The notes below the pieces were generated by a model. The model was not told the origin of the DNA and made no database searches. It saw only the letters and a list, made by a program, of their open reading frames with translations. The translations under genes were made by a program, and so were the position numbers. A stretch of 64,000 nt of DNA. It comes from Thalassospira marina. GTDB lineage: Bacteria; Pseudomonadota; Alphaproteobacteria; Rhodospirillales; Thalassospiraceae. Shown here one piece after another: positions 44,526 to 53,126 of the stretch (its first letter is position 1; the number at the start of each line of letters is the position of its first letter). The stretch covers positions 1,686,001-1,750,000 of the forward strand of contig NZ_CP024199.1 in NCBI RefSeq assembly GCF_002844375.1. Direction: 5' to 3'.

Positions 44526-44968
44526 AGTCTTTCGTTCAAACGGTGTTTGTATTTTTCTGTGTCAGTGCGGCGGTTATGGCTGGCCTGAATGCAAAAGCCA
44601 CAGGTTTTGAGCGATCGCGCCTTCTGGTCGATGGACAGGTCTTTGACGTTGAACTTGCGCTCAGCCCCGATGAACGGGCGCGCGGTTTGATGTTCCGGAC
44701 CCAGATGGACGATGAAAACGGCATGCTGTTTGATTTTGGCCAGGCGCGTGATGTGTCGATGTGGATGAAAAATACGTTCATCTCGCTTGATATGCTTTTT
44801 ATCGGGCAGGATGGCAAAATTGTCGGTATTGCACCGCGCACGGTCCCGAAATCCGAAGCGATCATTTCATCGCCGCGCCCGGTCCGTTTCGTGCTGGAGC
44901 TGAATGCCGGTCTTGCCGAAAAATTCGATTTCAAGGTTGGCGACACCGTTGATGGCCTGCCGCGTTAA
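44522..44968 (+). CDS. DUF192-family exported protein
   Basis: A 148-residue protein with a signal peptide (residues 1-25 or so, AKA end). The conserved DUF192 core is present: ELALSPDERARGLMFRTQMDDENGMLFDFGQARDVSMWMKNTFISLDMLFI. The family is small and of unknown function, thought to bind sugar or phosphate-like ligands in the envelope. It overlaps the HDAC-like gene by ATGA, suggesting co-translation. Confidence 0.85.
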   Translation: MKSFVQTVFVFFCVSAAVMAGLNAKATGFERSRLLVDGQVFDVELALSPDERARGLMFRTQMDDENGMLFDFGQARDVSMWMKNTFISLDMLFIGQDGKIVGIAPRTVPKSEAIISSPRPVRFVLELNAGLAEKFDFKVGDTVDGLPR

Positions 44969-45139
44969 TTGCGCGCGGCAGTGAATGGGGAATGGCCCGC
45001 CAGTTGTTCTGGTCTGGCGGGGATGACGGGCCGGTTTTGCCGAAATGGGCAAAACGGCATGTTGTTGTAAAAAAGGTGATAAAAACCGACAAACCGGTCT
45101 TGCCGCGAACAGATTAAGGTGCTAAATCCCTCCCCGTGT

Positions 45140-45216
45140 CGGGAAGTGGCGCAGTCTGGTAGCGTACCTGCTTTGGGAGCAGGGGGCCGTGGGTTCGAAT
45201 CCCGCCTTCCCGACCA
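45140..45216 (+). tRNA. tRNA-Pro (UGG)
   Basis: 77 bases with CCA encoded. Acceptor CGGGAAG pairs with CTTCCCG; anticodon stem CCTGC/GCAGG with loop TTTGGGA gives anticodon TGG; T-loop TTCGAAT. Confidence 0.97.
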
Positions 45217-45324
45217 TTTTTCATCCAGAAACGGGTGTTTGCATTTTTCAAGTGGCCCGTTCGGGTGTAAACTGGAATGTGACGGTCGTATTTCAGCCGG
45301 TTGATCAATCTAACGAGGGTGCCG

Positions 45325-45618
45325 ATGAAGGTTCGTGTTTTCAAACCCGCGAAAAATGCCATGCAGTCCGGTCGTGCCGGTACCAAGCATTGGGTCATGG
45401 AATTTGAACCGCGCGCTCAGAAACTGCCGGATCATCTGATGGGCTGGATCGGGTCAACCGATACCCGTGGTCAGGTCCGGATGGAATTTGAAACCCTGGA
45501 AGAAGCGCAGGCTTTCGCAGCAAAACATAATTTGATTGCTGAAATCGAACAGCCGAAAAGCCGCAAGATCCAGATCAAATCCTATGCCGACAATTTCGCA
45601 TTCAAGCGCGTTGTCTGA
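45325..45618 (+). CDS. Complex I accessory subunit, NDUFS4 family
   Basis: A 97-residue protein with the ETC complex I subunit (NDUFS4) signature: MKVRVFKPAKNAMQSGRAGTK-like N-terminus (about 1-20), HWVMEFEPRAQKLPDHLMGWIGSTDTRGQVRMEF, and EEAQAFAAKHN near the end. In mitochondria this subunit stabilises the NADH-oxidising arm of complex I; alphaproteobacteria carry homologues. ATG 45325 is preceded by CGAGGG. It stands alone between two tRNA genes and ends at a terminator, apart from any nuo operon in the window. Confidence 0.93.
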   Translation: MKVRVFKPAKNAMQSGRAGTKHWVMEFEPRAQKLPDHLMGWIGSTDTRGQVRMEFETLEEAQAFAAKHNLIAEIEQPKSRKIQIKSYADNFAFKRVV

Positions 45619-45651
45619 TTGAATTTTCTGGTTTGGTTTCAAACCGGTTTG

Positions 45652-45674
45652 CGGGGCGGTATACGCCCCGTTTT
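45652..45674 (+). terminator. Terminator of the NDUFS4-family gene
   Basis: CGGGGCG (45652-45658) pairs with CGCCCCG (45664-45670) followed by TTTT. Confidence 0.75.
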
Positions 45675-45743
45675 GCTGTAAAAGCGGTATTTGCATGCCG
45701 CAGCCTGGTTCGCATCAGTCCGGATGCCATACCAGCACCCCGC

Positions 45744-45820
45744 GGTCCCTTAGCTCAACTGGATAGAGCAACAGACTTCTAATCTGTAGGTTGCAGGTTC
45801 GAGTCCTGCAGGGATCGCCA
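45744..45820 (+). tRNA. tRNA-Arg (UCU)
   Basis: 77 bases with CCA encoded. Anticodon stem ACAGA/TCTGT with loop CTTCTAA gives anticodon TCT; T-arm GCAGG/CCTGC with TTCGAGT. The acceptor stem GGTCCCT/AGGGATC includes one G-U pair. Confidence 0.95.
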
Positions 45821-46361
45821 TTTTCCTCTGAAATGAATGTTTTGCACATCTGCCCCGGCATAAAATACGGGCGTGGATTTCGCTTGTCTGATATAGTTAT
45901 GTAACCACAGGTTGTTGTGGTCGCGCTTCTGCCTTCTATTGGGGGAGCGCAGAGGACAAGGCTTGGCCGTCCATAAAAGACGGTTTGCCAAAACATGTTT
46001 GCATCCGATGGCGGGTTTTCACGTATTTCGTGTGAATTGTTTCAATTTGTATCAATTCGCATTTCATAAGTTCTAAGCCTTTAGTCTTAGCCGCAAATTA
46101 TTTGCGCTTTTTGCTTAAAATTTATCAGCGCCCTTATTCAAAACCAGGGGCTATATCCCAATATGCGCATTTAAGCATCATCACCATGATGACTGATTTG
46201 TACGAACGTAGTTTGTGCCTTGTCTGCGGCCGGTTTGATCAGGTCGCTCCGCGTAAGGATATCAACCTGCATTTGCCCGGCTGGAAGCCGGGAACAATCA
46301 GACGACCGGAAGTGTGACGCGCCTGATACCACAATGCATAGACGATATTTGGAGGGTTTGG
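45821..46361. other. Intergenic region upstream of the soluble chemoreceptor
   Basis: About 540 bases. Hairpin-forming sequence occurs around 45925-45990 (GCGCT/AGCGC and CCGTC/GACGG pairs), but there is no clear terminator or RNA family. The right part (46010-46130) is AT-rich. No gene is supported. Confidence 0.35.
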
Positions 46362-48059
46362 ATGTTCGGTATTCGATCGGATGCAGACAACATTCTTGAT
46401 GCGATTAAACGTTCGCAGGGGACGATCGAATTTACACTCGATGGAAAGATTGTTGATGCCAATTCGAATTTCCTGAAACTGATGGGCTATGACCTGCGCG
46501 AGGTTGTTGGTCAGCACCACCGTATTTTCGTGACCTCGGAAGATTCGACATCTGCCGAATACAAGGAATTCTGGCGCCGCCTGCGGGCTGGCGAATCATT
46601 TGGTGCGGTTTTCCGCCGTGTTGCCAAGGATGGCACGGAAGTCTGGATTCAGGCGACCTATAACCCGGTTCTGGACCGCAAAGGCAAAACCTACAAGATT
46701 TTCAAGGTTGCAACCGATGTGACCGAAAGCCGCCTGCGCGCAGCCGACCACGCAGGCCAGGTTGATGCCATTCGCAAATCCGAGGCCGTGATCGAATTCG
46801 ATCTGGAAGGGAATATCTCCTACGCCAATAACCATTTCCTTTCGGCAATGGGATATCGCCTTGAAGAAATTAAAGGCAAGCATCACCGCATGTTTGTTGA
46901 TCCGGCCTATGCCGAAACAAAGGAATACCGCGATTTCTGGCGTCGTCTGGCAGCCGGTGAATATCTGTCGGGTGAATATCAGCGTTACGGCAAAAATGGC
47001 CGTGAAGTGTGGATTCAGGCCTCCTATAACCCGATCTTCGATATGGCTGGCCGTCCTTTCAAGGTGGTGAAATACGCCGCCGATGTGACAGAAACCAAAC
47101 GCACCGCCATTGACCATGCCGCCCAGCTTGAAGCGGTAAACAAGGTAGAAGCCGCCATTTCCTTTGATATGGAAGGCAAGGTTCTTGATGCCAATAAGTT
47201 GTTCCTTGATCTGATGGGCTATCGCCTGGACGAGATCAAAGGCAAACATCACCAGATGTTTGTTGGCAAGGAAGCGGCGCAAAGTGCTGAATACAAAGAA
47301 TTCTGGGAAACACTGCGAAATGGTAAATATCTGGTATCCGATTTCAAACGTTTTGCGAAAAACGGCAAGGAAGTCTGGATTCATGCCAGCTATAACCCGG
47401 TCTTTGATCTGAATGGCAAGCCCTTCAAGGTCGTGAAATTTGCATCCGACATTACGGCAAATATGCATGCGCGCAATGTGTTGCAGGAACTGGCCGAAGG
47501 GTCGTCCGAAAGTGCGGAAATGATTACCAGCGCATCCGAAGAGATGCTGGCATCGATCCGTGAAATCAGCCAGAACATGCTGAAAACCCAGAATATCGCC
47601 GATGAGATTGTCGCAAAAAGCGACGCTGCCGAAGAAGTCCGCCTGGATCTGGAACAGACATCCGAGGCGATGGAAGGTGTTGTTGGCATTATTCGTGATC
47701 TGGCCGATCAGGTGAATCTGCTGGCCCTGAATGCAACCATCGAGGCCGCCCGTGCTGGCGATGCGGGCAAGGGTTTTGCCGTTGTTGCTGGCGAGGTCAA
47801 AAGCCTTGCCACCCAGACAGCCAAGGCAACGGATGAAATTGCAACCCAGATCGAATCCATGCAAAGCATTACCCGCCGTGTGACCGAATCAACGCAGGAT
47901 ATTTCCAATTCGGCTGGCTCCGTTGCGGATTATGTGAATGCGGTTGCCTCTGCCGTGGAAGAACAAACCGCCGTCACCCAGGATATTTCGCGCAATATTG
48001 AAGTCGTCTTCCGCGGTATTGTTGAACTGGCTGATTGCGTTCGCGGTATCGCCAAATAA
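46362..48059 (+). CDS. Soluble chemoreceptor with three tandem PAS domains
   Basis: A 565-residue methyl-accepting protein without membrane segments. GGAGGG at 46351-46356 supports ATG 46362. Three PAS domains in a row (about residues 10-120, 130-245 and 255-370) each contain a similar core (FDxEGxxxDAN...FLxLMGYxLxEIxGxHHxxFV) followed by a PAC motif. They were clearly duplicated. A shortened MCP signalling domain follows (about 390-560, LLALNATIEAARAGDAGKG) with no HAMP domain. By analogy with Aer-2/BdlA-type proteins the PAS domains may bind heme or flavin and sense internal O2, redox or energy state. The likely role is energy taxis or biofilm dispersal. Confidence 0.9.
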   Translation: MFGIRSDADNILDAIKRSQGTIEFTLDGKIVDANSNFLKLMGYDLREVVGQHHRIFVTSEDSTSAEYKEFWRRLRAGESFGAVFRRVAKDGTEVWIQATYNPVLDRKGKTYKIFKVATDVTESRLRAADHAGQVDAIRKSEAVIEFDLEGNISYANNHFLSAMGYRLEEIKGKHHRMFVDPAYAETKEYRDFWRRLAAGEYLSGEYQRYGKNGREVWIQASYNPIFDMAGRPFKVVKYAADVTETKRTAIDHAAQLEAVNKVEAAISFDMEGKVLDANKLFLDLMGYRLDEIKGKHHQMFVGKEAAQSAEYKEFWETLRNGKYLVSDFKRFAKNGKEVWIHASYNPVFDLNGKPFKVVKFASDITANMHARNVLQELAEGSSESAEMITSASEEMLASIREISQNMLKTQNIADEIVAKSDAAEEVRLDLEQTSEAMEGVVGIIRDLADQVNLLALNATIEAARAGDAGKGFAVVAGEVKSLATQTAKATDEIATQIESMQSITRRVTESTQDISNSAGSVADYVNAVASAVEEQTAVTQDISRNIEVVFRGIVELADCVRGIAK

Positions 48060-48112
48060 CGTTTCTGTTCATGGTTCATGGCTGCTTGCCATGGCCCTGA
48101 ATGCTATCCTTG

Positions 48113-48147
48113 AAACCGCCCGTCAGGTTGGCCTTTCGGGCGGTTTT
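48113..48147 (+). terminator. Terminator of the three-PAS chemoreceptor gene
   Basis: AAACCGCCCG (48113-48122) pairs with CGGGCGGTTT (48137-48146) and a short T run. Confidence 0.8.
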
Positions 48148-48275
48148 GCATTGGTGGCAGGCGTAACGTCCTTGCTGCATTCCGTCGTTCAATTTCGCCA
48201 ATTTATGCTTTGCCGTTATCCCGACATGATCGCCCCGCAAACTGCAAATAATCAGGGTGGCAGGGATGATATCGA

Positions 48276-49130
48276 ATGTCGGGCACTTCACGGTTATGCG
48301 TCATCGCGGGAACATTGCTGGTGTTTGGCGCAGTTACGTTTGCGGGCATATCGCTCCGCCCGGGGCAGGGCCATGCCAACGCCAACCTGCCGGTGCAAAA
48401 GACAACCGTCGCATCGCCCGATGCAGTGGATCGCGGTAATTTTGGTCCCTTTGTCCGTTCCCTGAATGACCGACCCTATGGCTATCAACTGGTGGCGGAC
48501 CCTGCCATTGCCGCAGGGGGTGCCAATGCCGCCCTTGCCCCCCGGCTGGTTGAACGGTTTGAAGTTCGCCCCGGTGATTGTGGGGGGGATAACGCCATTG
48601 ATTGTGGCCGCGATCGTGAACGTTCGGAACTTAGCGAACGTGGCGACCGCAACCCACAAGGCAGCACCTACTGGTATCGCTGGTCACTTTATATTCCCAA
48701 GGATTTTGTCGATGTCAGCCCGACCAAGGTTGCATTGGGCCAGTTCCATCAGGAAGGCAGCCATCCAGCCTGGATGTTCGAGGTGGATGGGGCCGGGTAT
48801 CATCTTGATGACCATGTTACGACGCGCAAACCGCGTTATCACACCCTGATCAAGGGGGCGTCCCTGCGCGGGCGCTGGCATGATATTGTTGTATTCGCTC
48901 ATTGGGCAAAGGACGATAGCGGTGTCTTGCGCGTTTGGGCCGATGGAAGCCTGAAATTTGACTATCAGGGACCAACCATGACAGCGGAACGGGTTTACTT
49001 CAAATACGGGTTATACCGGTCCTTTGTTTCGCGTTATCAAAATGCCAATGAAACTGACCGCGTCCCGGCCCAAACGGTTTATTTCGCCAATGTCAGTCGC
49101 GCGGAAAACCGGGCGGATTTGACGCAGTAA
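48276..49130 (+). CDS. Polysaccharide lyase (heparin-lyase-I / PL20 glucuronan-lyase-like)
   Basis: A 284-residue secreted protein. A signal peptide is visible (core about residues 8-25). The body has a concanavalin-like beta-jelly-roll lyase pattern: RSELSERGDRNPQGSTYWYRWSLYIPKDFV, KVALGQFHQEGSHPAWMFEV, RGRWHDIVVFAHWAKDDSGVLRVWADG, and YFKYGLYRSF. This fits the Polysacc_lyase family that includes glucuronan lyases (PL20). It would cleave acidic polysaccharides such as beta-1,4-glucuronan outside the cell. Downstream of a chemoreceptor gene, it suggests polysaccharide scavenging, but no transporter is adjacent. Confidence 0.8.
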   Translation: MSGTSRLCVIAGTLLVFGAVTFAGISLRPGQGHANANLPVQKTTVASPDAVDRGNFGPFVRSLNDRPYGYQLVADPAIAAGGANAALAPRLVERFEVRPGDCGGDNAIDCGRDRERSELSERGDRNPQGSTYWYRWSLYIPKDFVDVSPTKVALGQFHQEGSHPAWMFEVDGAGYHLDDHVTTRKPRYHTLIKGASLRGRWHDIVVFAHWAKDDSGVLRVWADGSLKFDYQGPTMTAERVYFKYGLYRSFVSRYQNANETDRVPAQTVYFANVSRAENRADLTQ

Positions 49131-49326
49131 AATAAACTATCCCGTCGTGCCGCTATGCAGTTCTTTTGCGGCTGTTCCCATATATCAAGGGCTTGGCATA
49201 TTCCCGCGCGGTTCTTCCTGGGTGCCGTGTATGGCGGCGCTGAGCCCCGGTACTTTGTGCATGGCATGAAATGAAAACGCGGTATGCCAGGGTGGGATAG
49301 CGCTTTTTTGTTGGGAAAAGGCGATG

Positions 49327-50082
49327 TTAGCGCGCCGTAAAATAGCGCCCTGGCCGGTGGTTCAGTGCTATGATCAGGTTTAAAATGGCTGCACCCGCAA
49401 GCGATAACAAAACCTTGTCAAAAGGCAGGATAAACAGCGCGCAAACCATGATGCAGGTATCAATCGCGAGCTGAAAATAGCCTGCGCGAATGCCGTGATG
49501 TTCCTGCAAATAAAGGGCAAGGATATTGATGCCCCCCAAACCGGCGCGGTGACGAAACAGCATCAGCAGGCCAACACCCATCAGGCCGCCGCCAATCAGC
49601 GCGGCATAAAGCGGATGCAGGTTTTCAATGCTGATCCACATTGGGGTCAGGCGCGAAAAGGCCGACACCAGCCCAACCGCGATAAAGGTTTTAAGGGTAA
49701 ATTCCCATCCCATCCGTTTAAAGGACAGCCAGTAAAACGGCAGGTTAAGGGCAAAAAATACAATGCCAAAGCCAAGGCCGCTGGCATGATGGATCAGAAG
49801 GGCGGCACCTGCTGTACTGCCAGTAATTAAAATGGCCTGCGAATACAGCGTCACACCCAGTGACACAATCATGGTGCCCAGCACCAGCGCCAAGGCATCT
49901 TCATATTTGCGATGCGCAATCTGGGCGGTGCCTGTGTCGGTTTTGGGTGCAGTGCCGCCGTTATCACCATCGTTATCTCTACCGACCGTTTCCCGGCTGG
50001 CGTGCATAGGTGCGTTCATGTCGGATGGGGCCATCGCGGCTGATGGGTGCGTCTGATGTATATCGGCCATTGCCATCATCAA
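49327..50082 (-). CDS. YitT-family membrane protein
   Basis: A 251-residue membrane protein of the YitT/DUF161 family, with five to six predicted helices. The core TLYSQAILITGSTAGAALLIHHASGLGFGIVFFALNLPFYWLSF and GLLMLFRHRAGLGGINILALYLQ is typical. The first 55 residues are a hydrophilic extension rich in His, Asp and Met. No strong ribosome-binding site was identified, so the start is uncertain; a start further in would remove the extension. Function unknown; transport is suspected in the family. Confidence 0.8.
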   Translation of the reverse strand: MMMAMADIHQTHPSAAMAPSDMNAPMHASRETVGRDNDGDNGGTAPKTDTGTAQIAHRKYEDALALVLGTMIVSLGVTLYSQAILITGSTAGAALLIHHASGLGFGIVFFALNLPFYWLSFKRMGWEFTLKTFIAVGLVSAFSRLTPMWISIENLHPLYAALIGGGLMGVGLLMLFRHRAGLGGINILALYLQEHHGIRAGYFQLAIDTCIMVCALFILPFDKVLLSLAGAAILNLIIALNHRPGRYFTAR

Positions 50083-50195
50083 TCATAAATTTTGGAATGA
50101 TGGAATGTTACGCATTTCGCATGTGCGAAACAAGTGGGGGTGTTGACCTCGCCAATATTCGCTTTTTTATGCCTTAAATGGTTGTTTAAACGCAA

Positions 50196-50222
50196 AAGAC
50201 CGGCCTTTTCGGGGCCGGTCTT
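50196..50222 (-). terminator. Terminator of the aldo/keto reductase gene
   Basis: AAGACCGGCC (50196-50205) pairs with GGCCGGTCTT (50213-50222). On the minus strand it is followed by TTTT. Confidence 0.85.
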
Positions 50223-50251
50223 GCTTCTTTTGTGCTGCAATAATGCCGGGC

Positions 50252-51082
50252 TTAGGCGGCATCATCCCATTTCGGGGCGAATTCGGGGTCAATCATGCGG
50301 CCATCCGGGCGGGCCAGATTGCTGATTTTCGCCATTTCATCCTGGCTCAGCTCGAAATCGAAAATGTCGAAATTGGCCTTGGCATTTTTGGGCGATCCCG
50401 ATTTGGGAATGGCCATGACATGATCCTGCTGCACCAGCCAGCGCAGCGTCACCTGTGTCGCCGATTTACCATGTTCCTTGCCAATCGCGATCAGCGTGTC
50501 GTCTTTCAGCACCTCGGCACGGGCCAGCGGGCAATAGGCGGTCAGCAGCATGTCATGCTTTTTCAGGCAATCCAGCACCGTCTTTTGCGACAGATACGGG
50601 TGATATTCGACCTGGTTGCACAAAAGCGGCAGGTTGCTGTATTTCACCGCCTTTTCGATCAGGGCGGTGGGGAAGTTGGAAATACCAATATGTTTGGTCA
50701 TGCCCAGATTGCGCACTTCGTTTAGCGCGGCAATGGTTTCTTCCAGCGGGATATCGTCATTGGGCCAATGCAGTAGCAATAGATCGACATGGTTCAAATC
50801 CAGCTTGCGCAGGGATTCAACAACCGATGTCTGCAAATCGCCGCTCTGGAACTGGTCGGACCAGACTTTGGTGGTCAGAAAATAATCGTCACGGGCAAGG
50901 CCGCTCGCCTTAAGGCCACGGCCAACACCTTCCTCGTTGTGATACATCTGTGCGGTGTCGAAATGGCGATAACCAATCTCGGCGGCCTTTGCCACCATGG
51001 TTTCGGCGGCCTGGGGATCAAGCTGGAATGTGCCAAAACCAAGCGCAGGTATCGAAACTCCGTGAATGTCACGTGTGATCAT
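50252..51082 (-). CDS. Aldo/keto reductase
   Basis: A 276-residue NADPH-dependent aldo/keto reductase. ATG 51082 follows GGGGATA with good spacing; the frame is open to 51181. GFGTFQLD near the N-terminus and the catalytic tetrad are visible: Asp and Tyr in FDTAQMYHNEEGVG (Asp about 43, Tyr about 48), Lys in TTKVWSDQF, His in LLLLHWPND. IPKSGSPKNAKANF near the C-terminus binds NADPH 2'-phosphate. Similar to YvgN/DkgA enzymes with broad aldehyde or 2,5-diketogluconate activity. Its own terminator lies downstream. Confidence 0.92.
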   Translation of the reverse strand: MITRDIHGVSIPALGFGTFQLDPQAAETMVAKAAEIGYRHFDTAQMYHNEEGVGRGLKASGLARDDYFLTTKVWSDQFQSGDLQTSVVESLRKLDLNHVDLLLLHWPNDDIPLEETIAALNEVRNLGMTKHIGISNFPTALIEKAVKYSNLPLLCNQVEYHPYLSQKTVLDCLKKHDMLLTAYCPLARAEVLKDDTLIAIGKEHGKSATQVTLRWLVQQDHVMAIPKSGSPKNAKANFDIFDFELSQDEMAKISNLARPDGRMIDPEFAPKWDDAA

Positions 51083-51304
51083 GGTGCGTATCCCCTGTAT
51101 ATGATTGTCGTTTTGCCATGCTGATACATAAATGCGGGTCTTTTGCGGCGCCGCATTGTTGGTCGATGTATCTAGGCTCATGGTCCGATTTTAAAATGAG
51201 AATTAGTTCAGATCAATTGATCTGCAACCTGTACGGGGGAATGAGGGGGCAATACCTGCCGCAAAACGGGTGCCTGAAAGGCCGCCCAAAATGGCTGCGG
51301 GCAA

Positions 51305-51337
51305 GAAAAAAGCCGGTCGTGAATGCGGCGACCGGCT
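51305..51337 (-). terminator. Minus-strand terminator between the cobW-like gene and the aldo/keto reductase
   Basis: AGCCGGTCG (51311-51319) pairs with CGACCGGCT (51329-51337). The A run at 51305-51310 gives TTTTTT on the minus strand. It may terminate the cobW-like mRNA or a separate small RNA. Confidence 0.88.
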
Positions 51338-51347
51338 ATGAAGTTTC

Positions 51348-51402
51348 AGGACTTAGAGTGAGGCTGTATCAAGCCTCCCTTAACCTGACAGGTTATGGTC
51401 CT
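51348..51402 (-). ncRNA. Predicted three-way-junction RNA element
   Basis: An outer stem (51348-51353 with 51397-51402, AGGACT/GGTCCT, one G-U pair) closes two hairpins: GAGGCT/AGCCTC (51360-51365 with 51372-51377) and TAACC/GGTTA (51381-51385 with 51391-51395). On the minus strand an FNR/−35-like TTGACG...ATCAA sits just upstream (51423-51410) and a strong terminator just downstream (51337-51305). It could be a small RNA of about 100 bases or a structured 3' UTR of the cobW-like mRNA. No RNA family was recognised. Confidence 0.4.
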
Positions 51403-51409
51403 CTATACC

Positions 51410-51423
51410 TTGATATGCGTCAA
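51410..51423. promoter_or_regulatory. FNR/Anr-like box
   Basis: TTGATATGCGTCAA matches the TTGAT-N4-ATCAA consensus at nine of ten defined positions. It lies 21 bases beyond the cobW-like stop codon, upstream of the structured element on the minus strand. Confidence 0.35.
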
Positions 51424-51443
51424 ATCGCTGGAAATATGCCGGA

Positions 51444-52580
51444 TTAGCCGTGTTTTTCTGCGTCCGCCCCGGATGTTTCAGCAACCGCCGCATTTAATTG
51501 CAGCAGCGACTGGCGAATGACATCTGGCCCCAGATCACGGGTAATAAAAACCAGTTTGGAACGGTGATCGTCGCTGGGCCAGGCGGGCAGGGTCGCAGGT
51601 GGATGAAATATATGTTGCACTGCATGGATTGCGACCGGGCATTCCTCGCCAACCAGGTTCAGGATGCCTTTTATGCGCAACAGATTCTCTCCGCGCATCT
51701 GGGTGAAAATCTCGGCCCAGGTCACGAACGCATCCCAATGCAGCGGTTCATCAAATGTCAGGCAAAATGATGAAATATGGTCATCATGGCGGTTTACATC
51801 ATGGTGATGGGTGTGGTGGCCTTCATGTTCATGTTCATGTTCATGTTCATGGCTGTGATGATGGTCATGAGTATGTCCATCATCATTCCCGGCATAGGCT
51901 TCTTCACGCAGCCATTTCTGCACATCAAGCGATTTGGTTTCGGGGTTATAAAGCCCGGCATTAAACAGCTTTTTGGGTTCCACCTTGCCCATATGCACCC
52001 GGTAAAGCGGGGCGGCGGGGTTCAGGCAATGCAGGCGTGTTTCAAGGGCTTGCAGGTTTTCATCTGTTGCCAGGTCGGCCTTGGTAATCAGGATGCGGTC
52101 GGCCACGGCCGCCTGTTTCACGCTTTCAACATGGTCATCAAGCTGCTTGCTGCCATATACGCCATCGACCGTGCTGACCACGCTATCCAGGCGGAATTTA
52201 TTGGTCAGAAGCGGGTCTGTCATCAGGGTGTGCAGGATCGGGGCCGGGTCGGCAAGGCCGGTGGTTTCAATCACCACCCGGTCAAACGGGGCCACTTCGC
52301 CCCGGGTACGGCGAATAAACAGGTCACGCAGCCCGCTAATTAGGTCACCCCGCACCGAACAGCAAATACAGCCCGAATTAAGCAGCACCACATCTTCGGA
52401 AACTTCCTGAACCAGCAAATGATCCAGGCCAATTTCGCCAAATTCATTAATCAGTACGGCAGTATTGCGCATGTCTTCATGCGCCAGCAGGGCGTTTAAC
52501 AGGGTGGTTTTGCCGCTGCCCAAAAAGCCGGTAATGACCGTTGTGGCAATGCGTTCGTTCTGTTCATCCCTGATCGCCAT
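51444..52580 (-). CDS. CobW/COG0523-family GTPase, zinc chaperone-like, His-rich
   Basis: A 378-residue G3E GTPase. Walker A GFLGSGKT is at residues 18-25, and the conserved metal-binding CxCC (CICC, 71-74) follows. A long His/Asp/Glu-rich segment (about residues 234-270, repeated HDH, HEH and HHH runs) precedes the CobW C-terminal domain. COG0523 members in Zur regulons deliver zinc to selected client proteins in zinc limitation (ZigA, ZNG1, YeiR). The position next to hisI and the Zur-box promoter supports that role. It is probably co-transcribed with the upstream hisI gene (92-base gap). Cobalt or nickel functions are alternatives for the family. Confidence 0.88.
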   Translation of the reverse strand: MAIRDEQNERIATTVITGFLGSGKTTLLNALLAHEDMRNTAVLINEFGEIGLDHLLVQEVSEDVVLLNSGCICCSVRGDLISGLRDLFIRRTRGEVAPFDRVVIETTGLADPAPILHTLMTDPLLTNKFRLDSVVSTVDGVYGSKQLDDHVESVKQAAVADRILITKADLATDENLQALETRLHCLNPAAPLYRVHMGKVEPKKLFNAGLYNPETKSLDVQKWLREEAYAGNDDGHTHDHHHSHEHEHEHEHEGHHTHHHDVNRHDDHISSFCLTFDEPLHWDAFVTWAEIFTQMRGENLLRIKGILNLVGEECPVAIHAVQHIFHPPATLPAWPSDDHRSKLVFITRDLGPDVIRQSLLQLNAAVAETSGADAEKHG

Positions 52581-52672
52581 GATCCTGCCTTCTGGATTAT
52601 TGGGTTATTTCGTTTGGCGTGCGCGGGGCAGGGTATGCATGCATGGCATTCTGCCCGGTTGCGCAATGCTGC

Positions 52673-53074
52673 CTAGTGCTTGGCACCATAAAGCGTTTCA
52701 ACCGACACTTCGGGTTCTGCAATAATGGTTTCGGCCCCGTCGCGTACGGCAAGGTAAAAACAGTTGCGCCGCCCGGTATGGCAGGCAACACCTTTCTGGT
52801 CGACCTGCACCAGCACGGTGTCCTGATCGCAATCATAGCGGAAATCAACGAGATGCTGTTCCTGGCCGGAGCTTTCGCCCTTGCGCCACAATTTCCCGCG
52901 CGAGCGCGAAAAATAACACACACGCCCGGTGCTTAACGTCTCTATCACGGCATCCCGGTTCATCCATGCCATCATCAGAACTTCGCCGCTGTCATGCTGC
53001 TGGGCAATGGCCGGGATCAGTCCCTGTTCGTTGAATTTCAAACGGTCGGCGATTGCGGCAAAATTATTGCTCAT
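52673..53074 (-). CDS. hisI: Phosphoribosyl-AMP cyclohydrolase (HisI), zinc-regulon paralogue
   Basis: A 133-residue PR-AMP cyclohydrolase, the third step of histidine synthesis. The start at 53074 is supported by the family length. The Mg/Zn-binding motif DYDCDQDTVLVQVDQKG and the downstream ACHTGRRNCFY are intact, including the three Cys that bind zinc in HisI. It is not with other his genes but divergent from zur across a Zur-type box, and is followed by the cobW-like gene. COG0523-linked Zur-regulated paralogues of HisI are known; a second hisI elsewhere in the genome would confirm this one as the paralogue. Despite regulation it still appears zinc-dependent. Confidence 0.88.
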   Translation of the reverse strand: MSNNFAAIADRLKFNEQGLIPAIAQQHDSGEVLMMAWMNRDAVIETLSTGRVCYFSRSRGKLWRKGESSGQEQHLVDFRYDCDQDTVLVQVDQKGVACHTGRRNCFYLAVRDGAETIIAEPEVSVETLYGAKH

Positions 53075-53126
53075 GGCTGCGGGCTCCGGTCGTACGGCGT
53101 GGTGAAATTGTCTGTTGGCTCTTGAC

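Noticed and set aside
51755..51890. A repeat-like run of ATGGTCATG/TTCATG units.
   Set aside because: It is the coding sequence of the His-rich region of the CobW-like protein, not a separate repeat. The same holds for 54340-54490 in znuC.
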